Shown piece by piece: positions 32,535 to 41,743 of a stretch of DNA of 64,000 nt. The stretch comes from Viridothelium virens (taxonomy: Eukaryota; Ascomycota; Dothideomycetes; Trypetheliales; Trypetheliaceae): positions 62,001 through 126,000 of the forward strand of contig ML991805.1 in the NCBI GenBank assembly GCA_010094025.1, written 5' to 3'. The position numbers were made by a program, and so were the translations under genes. Below the pieces are notes generated by a model. The model saw only the letters and a program-made list of their open reading frames with translations. It made no database searches and had not been told where the DNA came from. Within the stretch, counting starts at the first letter, position 1. Each line of letters starts with the position of its first letter.

Positions 32535-33548
32535 ATGGAGGGTACGAATGCAAGTGGTCGCAGAGTGAGCCTGTTGAATGAATCAGGCGAAGCGCCCGCA
32601 CCTTTCCGCCACAACTCACAACCCACCCTTCACTCTCGCACCTCGAGCTATGTTTCTACGCCCGGCTTCCCGCCAACACCTTCATTAATCCGCAGCGATT
32701 CTTCGGACTCTCGCGTCTTACAAACTCCATCTCCTCTGACCCCGGCTTCGCATTTTGAAAGCCAGTCCTCGGATCCGGTCTTCATTCCGACACACCCCGA
32801 ACTCTCGCCTAAATCAACCATGGCCTCAACCTACATGGAACCCTCGAAGGAACAGCTGGCTTATCCCATTCTCGCTCAGCATGCCTCTCAAGGCTATCCG
32901 CTTCCCATGCCGCAGGCTCAGCCGCAACCACTTCCGCAGTCGCAACCGCAACCGCAAATGCAGCCGCAGCCGCAGCCTCAGCTCTTCCGCCCTTCCATGT
33001 CGCCCCCTCAGGAACCCTCTCAACCACAACCTCGTGTCCAATCATCGACTTCTTCATCAAAGCCGACGCCTAAGAAAAATCAATATCCATGTCCGATGGC
33101 CAAACAATACGGATGCACCGACTTCTTCACTACCTCAGGCCACGCTGCACGGCACGCCAAGAAACACACAGGCAAAAAGGATGCATTCTGCCCCGAATGT
33201 AACAAGGCATTTACGCGCAAGGATAATATGGAGCAACACCGAAGAACCCACCAACATGGCCGCGGTGCTGTAGCTGGCGAGTCACGAGCGAAGAAGACCA
33301 AGGCACAAATGCGGAGAACCAAATCGAGCTCGATTGTCGACGCTCCTATTCCCCCTCAGCAAGCACCTATGGCTCCTATGCACATGTCGCGACCCCAGCT
33401 CCACCGAGCGACGTATATGGATGCCGTCAACTTCCAAGCACCCTTAAGCGCTGGTGGCGATTACAGTCCTCTGACGCCTTCAATATCGCATGGGCTCGAT
33501 ACGCTAGCCATTGCTGCCAGCGGCCAACAGCGCGACATCGAAGCCTGA
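32535..33548 (+). CDS. C2H2 zinc-finger transcription factor
   Basis: Intronless, 337 residues from ATG 32535 (context GATATGGAG). The N-terminal half is Ser/Pro/Thr-rich, with a Gln/Pro repeat tract at about 145-185 (QPQPQMQPQPQPQLF). Two C2H2 fingers occupy about 205-260. The first has a long, unusual Cys spacing (CPMAKQYGC, then H-x-x-x-H in GHAARHAKKH). The second is canonical: CPECNKAFTRKDNMEQHRRTH, shown here as its key residues C, C, H, H. A basic stretch (SRAKKTKAQMRRTK) follows and may be the nuclear-localisation signal. This layout is typical of nuclear regulators of stress or development in filamentous fungi. I cannot assign a named orthologue. The long upstream region suggests complex regulation. 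Confidence 0.85.
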   Translation: MEGTNASGRRVSLLNESGEAPAPFRHNSQPTLHSRTSSYVSTPGFPPTPSLIRSDSSDSRVLQTPSPLTPASHFESQSSDPVFIPTHPELSPKSTMASTYMEPSKEQLAYPILAQHASQGYPLPMPQAQPQPLPQSQPQPQMQPQPQPQLFRPSMSPPQEPSQPQPRVQSSTSSSKPTPKKNQYPCPMAKQYGCTDFFTTSGHAARHAKKHTGKKDAFCPECNKAFTRKDNMEQHRRTHQHGRGAVAGESRAKKTKAQMRRTKSSSIVDAPIPPQQAPMAPMHMSRPQLHRATYMDAVNFQAPLSAGGDYSPLTPSISHGLDTLAIAASGQQRDIEA

Positions 33549-35399
33549 TTTTTCCTTTTAATTGTTCTACTCCATTACGTCTGCTCCATCGGCAGACTTA
33601 TCTGATACCCTGCTGGGCCTACGAGGGTCCGTGAACGGCCTCGACTACCGAGATCCATGCAATAGACGCATGCCGTCGTGGCTATGAAATGAATGGTGTT
33701 TTCGCGGTTTATTATCGAAAAGAGCATACGAGTTTTTTTTTTGAGTTTCATGTGTATAGGAGACTTCAGTCCCATTTGTTGTTATGTACACAAGCAGGAG
33801 GACTTCTATCGCCCTGGCGACAATGATATGAGATCTGATAGAATGACTGCTTTTCGGAGTGGCGTGCTTGGCTTTTGCGCCTCCCTGCCTTGTTTTCGCT
33901 TCAATGCTCAGGCCGCGCCTGGCTCGTAATACTTGGCAAGGAGAGAAGCTTGGCGATGATACCCTTGAAGAAGGCATGGGACGAAGCTAGAGTGTGTGAT
34001 ACCTATTTGCTCTCCGACGTTCTGTAGCTCATGTAGCTAAACGAAAGCAACGATTTTGAATCAACCTTATTCACAATTACGTATCTTAATCGCGCCTCTG
34101 GGATAATGCGTGCTCAATCTATCAGAGACATTTGCCTTCCCCACTTATTGGTCCCATTCGAATTTGTTAGCCTTAATCATATTTTGGGGTCAAAGAAATC
34201 TCAAAGCAAGTATGCATATGCGTCGAAGAAGCAAGGAGTTCGCGACTACCCGAAACAAGGCACGATGGAGTTGCACGCATAGCAATGCTTTGACTGGCAC
34301 AAGACACATAGGGGCGTTGCTCCTCATGTGGCTCCTCTAACCAATTCATAAAACCTTGAGGGCCAGAGCGGATATTCGGCTCGCATCCTCTCTTAGGACC
34401 ATTGTCAGAGTAATCCTTTTCCAGCTGCATTTACCTAATTCACCCGCCTCATCCCAGGTCCAGCCATGCACTGCCTATCCCCCCCTCTTTGCCCTGCTCC
34501 AGAGGTCGCCAGTCTGAGTTCAACGAGTCACCGAGTCGTCACCTCGAAACCTTCCCCACCCTTGGCGCACAATCAGACAAACCGAATCTGCAAGCCCAGT
34601 CTTCATTGCCTTCACTGCCAACAAACAGTGTTCCGGTCGGTTCTCGACGGGGAGCCGGACACCCTACCTAAGACCCTGTTACCTAGAACGCGAACCCTGC
34701 ATTCGCCCTTGAAGTGGCAATCTTTTCTGTGGATACTTCAGGGTCCAAGCCAACTCAGACCTAGTCACCTAGCGGTGCAGGGCAAGCGCATCGTTCTGTC
34801 TATCTCTTGGCTCGTTACCAAATTCGAAGTTTCATGCTTATTCGGCCCGTCCGCCGTCGATGGCTCACTCATGCATACGCTAGAAGAAGCGTTGATGAAC
34901 CTTGTGGAGAGTGGCACTGGTGACAGAGACACAGGAAAGTCAAGATGGGTGGTTAGAGGAGGAAGAGAGCCCTTTCGTCTTTGCTTACCTAGCCGATCTT
35001 GTGTCTACATATTTCACTGATATAGGTAAGTGGGACTGTTGTCGTCAGTTATGGTAATATTAATGCAGAAGACGGCAACTCCAAGCGCCAAGTGTGAAAA
35101 GTCTGATGTAACTCGTTTTCAACATTAGCTCACTGGCCCATCACCTCTAAATTTCTCAATATGCCCGGTTCCAAGTCTTGAAGAGGCCTGGTCGAGTCAA
35201 ATGGGTCATCATGATCGCCTGCATGATGGAATGCCTCTCAATTGACTTCCCTTGCTGCCCTTTGATGCCTTTAACACAGAAGGAGCCTATCTTCCGCTGA
35301 ATTGATGGTTCTTGATGTATGGCTGTATCTGGGTTTTGAAGCTAAGTGCAGGAAACCTCAGGTGCGCTACACCTGGTTTGAATGGGCTCAGGTTTATCT
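33549..35399. other. Intergenic; no supported gene
   Basis: A 184-residue plus-strand frame at 34466-35020 has random-looking composition and no domain. Nothing else stands out. Confidence 0.45.
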
Positions 35400-35630
35400 T
35401 CAGTATCCTCCACGCCTCTCCCACTCCATATACCTCTGCAACTCTCGTTTCTTTCTGTCCTCTTGTGGCCATATGCAGCTCTTCTTCAAGTCTCGCCCTT
35501 GGCATTTGCAAGGTCTCTCCTCACAGTCCGTTTCGACGTTCTCTCGTTGGCTTTTGAGCGCCTTGATTCGCTGCTCTAATTTCTGCTGAAACGTCTTCTG
35601 CTCATCAGTCTCCGCGTCACAGATCACCAG

Positions 35631-36689
35631 CTAAAAACGGCCAGGAATTTTTGCGATTCTCTCCAAGAACTCCACCGGCCCTCTTCCGTCATCTTCGTAC
35701 TTCGTATTTGGCATCACGTTTCGCCAAGACTCCTTATAATGGGATTCTCGCTTGACTGGGTCGAGCATGATGTCGTCCAGAGGACCCCTCCAAGGGATGA
35801 TGCGCCAGAAAGCTGCGTCGACGACCAATTTTATCTCGGGCTGCAGGCATTGGTGCACGAGAAGTTTGCACAATCGTCTCCATGGGTCTCTTCTCGAGTG
35901 CATTAAGATCTCCGAGTCATAAGGAAAATCTATGCGCCTTGGCCGGAACCAATAGCGTAAGACGAACTTGTCGAGCAGCCTACGATTCGCCCACCGATCG
36001 TGCAAGAACGCGAGTGCAGATTCAGCCGTTCCTACGAAGGTTATTTCTTGATAAATGCCTTCCTTCATTATCTTGTAAAGGCCAGAGCATGTTTGCCAGA
36101 GATTGAGCGTTCCTGGTGTGAAGGTGGAACCTGGTGCTTCGACTTGATAAGTTGTAGTCCTTTGGCTCCCATCTTCCATCCACACCTCATATTGCGTTCT
36201 CTTGACCGATGTGTCAGGGACCTCGTCTGGCGGATAATCGCGCACGACGAGCGGTGCGAAGGGCCGATCACCCGCAATGTAGTAGCAAATTCTCTCTCGA
36301 ATATTTGGCGGGAGAAGTAGGAATTGAAAGCCACCGAAGAGTGCTCGGCAGCTTGCCGGGCAACCTCCGTAGATCTCGATAAGCGATGTTAAGCAGGCTC
36401 GCACCACTGGATAGATTTTTCCACGACGCTTCTCGTCCCAAAAGTGTCCATCTCCAAGGTCTTGTTGGATGATACAGAGGATACGGGATGATGACAATGT
36501 CGTTATTTTAGGGCTCCCGTAGCCGTCGAAGAAACGATTAGTCCGAGAGATGATGATCTGTTTCAATTTTTGGAAAAAGGCTTCGACCTTATCCGGCTCG
36601 ACGCGCTTCGACTCGCATTGATTTATATTAAGTTTTCCAGCTTCGGAACTTATTTCAACCCAATTGAATGGAGTTTCTGGAATGACCAT
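35631..36689 (-). CDS. Uncharacterised fungal protein, paralogue B, with conserved reading frame after its stop
   Basis: Intronless, 352 residues from ATG 36689 to a TAG at 35633-35631. It shares ordered blocks with the plus-strand gene at 21476-22726: FLLLPPNIRERICYYIAGD, TAESALAFLHDRWA, WRRLCKLLVHQC and VEFLERIAKI. As in its paralogue, the first block resembles the opening of F-box-like/2EXR proteins. Directly after the TAG, the same frame stays open to 35400 (76 more codons) and the first part (AETDEQKTFQQKLEQR) matches the charged C-terminal segment of paralogue A (ADTKEKKNFQKAVD). So either the stop is a recent nonsense mutation that trims the tail, or it is read through. The function is unknown. 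Confidence 0.65.
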   Translation of the reverse strand: MVIPETPFNWVEISSEAGKLNINQCESKRVEPDKVEAFFQKLKQIIISRTNRFFDGYGSPKITTLSSSRILCIIQQDLGDGHFWDEKRRGKIYPVVRACLTSLIEIYGGCPASCRALFGGFQFLLLPPNIRERICYYIAGDRPFAPLVVRDYPPDEVPDTSVKRTQYEVWMEDGSQRTTTYQVEAPGSTFTPGTLNLWQTCSGLYKIMKEGIYQEITFVGTAESALAFLHDRWANRRLLDKFVLRYWFRPRRIDFPYDSEILMHSRRDPWRRLCKLLVHQCLQPEIKLVVDAAFWRIIPWRGPLDDIMLDPVKRESHYKESWRNVMPNTKYEDDGRGPVEFLERIAKIPGRF

Positions 36690-36963
36690 CTTCTGGACTA
36701 GAAGCGGTCGGAAATAATCAGTCTATCAGTCAATGCCTTCTCAGGGAGCTACGCTTAGGGTCTATACGCCTTGTGAAAAGCGAAACGTTGCGTAGAGTGT
36801 GTGAGGTCTTCGAGCAGGTATGGATAAGAGTAAAGGAGATACTCGTTAGTAGTCGACTAGTGAGGCACTCTCACTTGGATGACCATGATAAGGTCGAGTT
36901 TTACTAGAAATCAAAAGCACTCGAAAGAGCGGGCAAATGGCTTTGTAGAAGTGGACACAGTTC

Positions 36964-37610
36964 TCACTCATGTGATTTAGTATACTTACCTGCTTTTAAA
37001 TGGTTACAGTGAGCTACTTTACTTACAGAAGTGAAGACATAGATGGAGCTCAGAGACCTATACAGCGTGATTGATCTAAGGGTCCGCGCAGAATGGGATC
37101 TAGCTTTTCGTGCAACTTCTATGAGCTCCACTGTTACTGCTAGATGCTGGGCAAAGACGATCCACATTCCTACGTGCTTGATTTTGATGCTGTCTTCACG
37201 TATCTTCATCGCTTCCGCTGTCTTTCAATATCCAAATTTCACCTTTAATTTGTTTAACCTTGCCTTGGTAGATTCCAGCCGTTCTCCCTTTGCCTGGTAG
37301 AGGGCTCCGCTGGTCGCTAAATACATCAAGCCCAGTCCTACGAGTTTAGTGATCTCGTTGAAACTTTCTCGCGAAGGCTCTTCTTTGTATGCTAATAACA
37401 ATGTTTACAAGAGCAGGGCCGGATTCGTAGAATAATCACACCATGTTTTTGTCGTCAATCAGCTGCCCACAGTCTTGAGAAGTCAGTCATAGTCCTCAAA
37501 GGCTTTCCATATTTCGGATAGATACCTCTTGTCTCTCCAGTTCTAGGATCACAGCCTTAACTTCAACCCCCTTCAAGAACAATTCCTATCGACCGTTACT
37601 AGGATGAACG
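36964..37610 (-). pseudogene. Decayed coiled-coil/membrane protein gene of unknown family
   Basis: One minus-strand frame reads through about 145 codons with one internal TGA: EPSRESFNEITKLVGLGLMY, then coiled-coil-like KGERLESTKARLNKLKV, a TGA after FGY, and then KTAEAMKIREDSIKIKHVGM to a stop at 36964. A further coiled-coil piece (VKAVILELERQEVSIRNMES) lies upstream near 37490-37550 in another register. No intact start was found. The TGA sits where TGG would be natural, consistent with a G-to-A change such as repeat-induced point mutation or drift. I do not recognise the family. Confidence 0.4.
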
Positions 37611-38467
37611 GAATCATCACCGCAACAAAACTTAAAAGAAGAGCTGAAAATGCATCTTCGCACTATTAGAGGAGATAATGAAGATATTTCCTTATATCCT
37701 AACATTTTTAGCGCTATCACTCTTTAAGTGTTTCAGTTGTAGCGAGACTTCCTGAGTAGGAAAAGTAGCTGCTTACGGCTTTAAAAGGATCGCTAAGTTG
37801 CTTCTCCTCTTTGGAGTCGTCGATTATCTTCACCATTTATCCGGGCAGTGTCATGGTTCTGGATAGAAGGCCCTTGGTGGAGCAGGGAGTAGGGAGTAAA
37901 GTCATGGAATGAGCACAGTCACGTGCATGCGAAGGACTTAGCAGTATGGAGTATGCACGATGTAGATTTAGAAACCTTGATGCATATATTTTCGTTCATA
38001 ACAATATGAAGCTATTCAGCTTCGTATGGGTCCATGGAAAATATTTTCTGAAGAACTTTGAATCCAAACGACTCTGTTCGAAAGCTTGAGCTGGTCTCGT
38101 TGGCTGGAAGCCGCATCTTGCGAATTAATTCGGCATAATTTGTGACATCATGTAGAGAGTATGATTATGTGGCCGCAGGGGATGCTTACGCAGTCCGCAG
38201 GCATTGCATAGAGTCCCAGGACCACCTGGGCCGTGACGCCATTCTGGTTTATTTGTAAAAATGGAGGTATTCTCCCTAACTTTGGTACAAAAAAGTATTG
38301 AGCGGCCCCCATTAAGTTTTCATTGGTCTTATCAATATCTCGATAGAGACCGAGATGCTATGAATTGATGTATTAGATTATATACAATCGTTATACTTTC
38401 TGCGATGGTACACAGCCGGGGTCACCCCCAATCCATCAAGGCAGTGAAAGTCTCCAACAGCAGATTT
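37611..38467. other. Intergenic; no supported gene
   Basis: AT-leaning sequence without a recognisable coding region or repeat. Confidence 0.45.
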
Positions 38468-40234
38468 CTATTCAGTTGGTAGATTTTCTAGGATCGCGTA
38501 CCGATTGCCACTCCGGCTCACGGTCCGCTTCACGTTCCCAACTGGCTCGAGGGCAAGCCCATTGGCCTTCGTGCCCCCTTTCCCCACCGAACCATTCTTC
38601 CGGAGAGACCTTTTTGGCGCTCTCCTCTTCTCGGACAGTCGAAACCGTCTCGTTCTCATGCCCGAGGGCATTGACACATGGGGTGATCCCCTTGTGGCTA
38701 CCTTCGCCACTCGGCCAGTGATAGTTCGTCGTAGGGAGATGCCCTTGGCTTCGTGGCTGCTTGCCTTCACAATATTGCCACTCAGAAGCCTCCTCAGGGG
38801 CGCAGTGAGGCTTTCCACAGTCTCATCCACGATCTCGGCCTTTGCCTCGTCCTCCCACATCGTCATATCCAAGGCACATAAGCTGACGGATCTTGCTCCA
38901 GTCCTTGGGATGAAGAAAACGGCCGGGTCGGAAGGATCCGCACTATCCCAAGTGCTTGCTTGTTGTATCCGTGTAATATACTCCATTGGGATCGTCCAGT
39001 GAATATCTCCTTGAGGGTCATCTTCATCGTGGGGTGGCCAATCATAGGTTGCCAGCCCATAGGCGCAATCGATTCTGGCGGAGATGGGATGGATTCGGCC
39101 GCCAAAGACCTTGCACTCGAATGCGCAGCCGGACTCTGCCCATTGGTTTCTATAGAAGAACACTTCGCCCAGGCGCATGGGGAAATTGTGTGCCAGTTCG
39201 AAGAAATGAGCAATCTCGTGGGTGATATTGACGGCAAGAAAGAAGTTGAAACGTAGGACCATAGCTGGGTCAACGTTACGCTTGTCTAGAGTACTGATTC
39301 GTTTCGCAGTCGTGTAGAAATCAGTATGAAGGCAAATTCGGGTCTTTTGCGTCCTGTAAGAGCCGTTATCGGCTGGGAGAGGATTTTTGTAATCCCGTAC
39401 AACAGCACACAGACCGTACGTGTAGGAGGGCGTAATGGTCGGAGCTTGGAGTAAGTCGAAATGGAAATGTATCTGTTTTGATAACGTCTTGAAGTATGTC
39501 ATTAGGTAGTCCGCATGGGCCTTGTCCCATTGTATGTCTTCTGCGATGCGCATGCATTCAATTCCATGCTGTTCAGTAGTCCGCCTGCATGACTCCCGCT
39601 TTCCGTAAGCGAGCGTGTGCCAGAAGGTAGATGAGGCGCGATGTGTAAGCAACAGCGAACTGAGCCGCAATGCTGGCTTGATTTGTTCGTAAACATCCAA
39701 TGCACAGTCGTGGAAGTTCTCCCACCTAAACAAAGGAATTATCTCGTTTTCTAGTGTCGATACGTCGGGAGGAGCATCCGGTGGGAGATTGATTGCATGC
39801 TTTCTAATGACCTGAACAGGATCAAAGCCATGTTGGAGCTTCTTTTTCTTCGATATTAAGCCGGTCAGCCCTTTTTTTATCCTTTGTTCTTCATACGTTT
39901 TTCCACGTGCTATAAGATCTTGATACGCCTGTGAATCAACATGCATCTGCATGCTGTAGTCTGGTGGGACATATCTAGTCGACTTTTGTGAGCTTGTTGC
40001 AGAATCGTAAAGTTGGGTTTCATGAAGGTGGTGCATCAATTGCTCGACGTCAGCATCCAAAAGGTGGCCAACAGGAGCTTTGAATGTTGTACCAAGTACA
40101 TCGCCTGCTTCTTGGGATTTGAGCTCGCCTGGTGTAGGTGACCTACTCGAATCATTGCTATCAGAGTCGCCAATCTGTCCGGGCGAGGGTCGCACATTCG
40201 GGGGGCGCGTATCTGTCCTGGTTGTCGGACTCAT
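38468..40234 (-). CDS. Uncharacterised protein with zinc-metallopeptidase signature
   Basis: Intronless, 588 residues from ATG 40234. I recognise no named family. Residues 336-350 read VNITHEIAHFFELAH, an HEXXH motif (His339, Glu340, His343) followed by a further His349. A conserved-looking WAESGCAFECKVFGGR lies 22 residues on, with Glu367 24 residues after His343. HEXXH plus a downstream glutamate is the gluzincin pattern; HEXXHxxxxxH would instead fit a metzincin-like arrangement. Residues 1-60 are Ser/Pro-rich and disordered, 110-135 are basic, and the last 100 residues are strongly basic with several RR/KR patches, suggesting nuclear or nucleic-acid association. No signal peptide or membrane helix was seen, so an intracellular enzyme is likely. 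Peptidase activity is inference from the motif only. Confidence 0.7.
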   Translation of the reverse strand: MSPTTRTDTRPPNVRPSPGQIGDSDSNDSSRSPTPGELKSQEAGDVLGTTFKAPVGHLLDADVEQLMHHLHETQLYDSATSSQKSTRYVPPDYSMQMHVDSQAYQDLIARGKTYEEQRIKKGLTGLISKKKKLQHGFDPVQVIRKHAINLPPDAPPDVSTLENEIIPLFRWENFHDCALDVYEQIKPALRLSSLLLTHRASSTFWHTLAYGKRESCRRTTEQHGIECMRIAEDIQWDKAHADYLMTYFKTLSKQIHFHFDLLQAPTITPSYTYGLCAVVRDYKNPLPADNGSYRTQKTRICLHTDFYTTAKRISTLDKRNVDPAMVLRFNFFLAVNITHEIAHFFELAHNFPMRLGEVFFYRNQWAESGCAFECKVFGGRIHPISARIDCAYGLATYDWPPHDEDDPQGDIHWTIPMEYITRIQQASTWDSADPSDPAVFFIPRTGARSVSLCALDMTMWEDEAKAEIVDETVESLTAPLRRLLSGNIVKASSHEAKGISLRRTITGRVAKVATRGSPHVSMPSGMRTRRFRLSEKRRAPKRSLRKNGSVGKGGTKANGLALEPVGNVKRTVSRSGNRYAILENLPTE

Positions 40235-40491
40235 TTTCTAATTCTAGACAGAAGCTTGAATGACATCGATAGTGATCTTAAAGATGTTTTATTGGTACGT
40301 GGGGTCAATATAAACAAAGGCAGACAGAGCATCTGTAAGGTTGTTGATGTGAATCACGGTTTTGAGAGCAAAACGCGGTGTCATCATGCGAAATCACAAC
40401 GCGATCCGGTCCAAATGCAGTGTTAGGCTCTACAGCCTAGAAGGAGTGTTCGAAAGAGTCAGGGACATACAGTGTTACACTGAGACAGCAT

Positions 40492-41357
40492 TCAGTCTGC
40501 TTCGTCAGAAGAGTAATCGCCCAAGCCCAATCCCGTACTACTGGCGGCTGGCAGTTTTTCTGAAGTCGCGGGCTGAGACTTAGAAGTCTGCAGCTCCCGA
40601 ATTGGATTCGTAGAGGATCCTAAGGGCGAGGACTCGGGTTTGTTCTTCTGGCTTTGAGCGTCTGTGGATTTAGCAGCGCTTTCTGAACTCCCCGGAGGAG
40701 TTTCTTCCAGGCTGCCCTCCTTCAGTCGTTCGAAATTACTGTCACTCTTGTTTTGTGCCCCAGATGAAGATTTGCGAAGCTTTACCCCTGGGATTACGTC
40801 TTTCTCTCGTTTCCTCTTTCTAGGACCGGCAACCCAGTGTTCCTGTTCAGTAACTGGGCTCCCCCCTTGCCCTTCTGCGAGCTCGGGCTTTTGCGCTTGT
40901 TCCTGCTGTTTTCGGAAAGACTCAAGCTGCTCTGATGTTTCCCTTCGCAGAGCGTCTTCCTTGGCACGAGTCGTATTCAACACCGAGTCTAGGAATTCGG
41001 CTTCATGCTCGTCCAGCGATCTAAATTGGTTCTTAAGCTTTATTGACTGCACAGAAGAAGCTTAGCTAAAAGGCCAATAAGCGGATGTACGTAACGAAAG
41101 CTAATCTGACCTCTTCAAAAGCTTCCTGCTTTGCGGCTTAACCTGATCAGACTCAAGCTAGAAAGTTGTAGAAAAAAGGCAGGCTACAAACCTTTATTCG
41201 CTTGCAATGTCTCGAAAAGAGATTTGCCACCCGCTTGAGCTTTCTCCTCCTTCTCACGAAGACGTTTGGAGTCCAACTCCTTCTGAGCCTGCAACCACTC
41301 GTCGTCGCGCTCGACGGGATTGTCGATAGTCCCGCCTGACACGAACCCACTTGACAT
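40492..41357 (-). CDS. NIP30/FAM192A (PIP30) family protein
   Basis: Model: complement(join(40492..41046, 41111..41136, 41192..41357)), 248 residues. Exon 1 encodes the family's start SSGFVSGGTIDNPVERDDEW and a charged helix ending SLFETLQANK. A 26-nt micro-exon adds AAKQEAFEE, and exon 3 gives the signature IKLKNQFRSLDEHEAEFLDS. The micro-exon is required to keep the frame and restores the conserved NIP30 order. The C-terminal half is disordered and Ser/Lys-rich, with a KRKREK nuclear-localisation-like cluster and an acidic end (DYSSDEAD). The human homologue binds the PA28-gamma proteasome activator; fungi lack a clear PA28-gamma in most lineages, so the role here is open. It is divergent from the PolX gene. 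Confidence 0.88.
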
Positions 41358-41743
41358 GGTCGGGACTTCCTGCAGATTTCCTCACCGGCATGAAGCCCCG
41401 GGGAAAGACAGTGAATACTGCTGCAGATTCAGGTACCTGAAGGGGGAATGGGGGTTGTGATAGAACAGGCCGGCTTGCCCGAAAGGTGAGTTGTGTGGCT
41501 TGAAAAGCTTGGTAATGTGGCCAGTGAGCATGCTAAGTTTATTCCGACCTCGACGCCTTACCCACCGTGATTTGTGTACATTCCCACGTGTCTACGTATG
41601 CAGGTGCATTTTAAGTATCGAGACTTTCTCCCGAGCAAAATGTCAAAGCCAATCTTGAAAGATTGGCACATTCGGAGGCGACACCAAGAATTGACCACGT
41701 TATCGCATGACCTCACTATCCTAGTTCACATGTCGCTATCATT
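41358..41743. promoter_or_regulatory. Shared divergent promoter of the NIP30-like and PolX genes
   Basis: 386 bp separate the two outward-facing start codons. No TATA box or named activator motif was recognised. Confidence 0.5.

Noticed and set aside
34466-35020. 184-residue plus-strand open frame
   Set aside because: Composition looks random, with no domain, splice-supported extension or paralogue.
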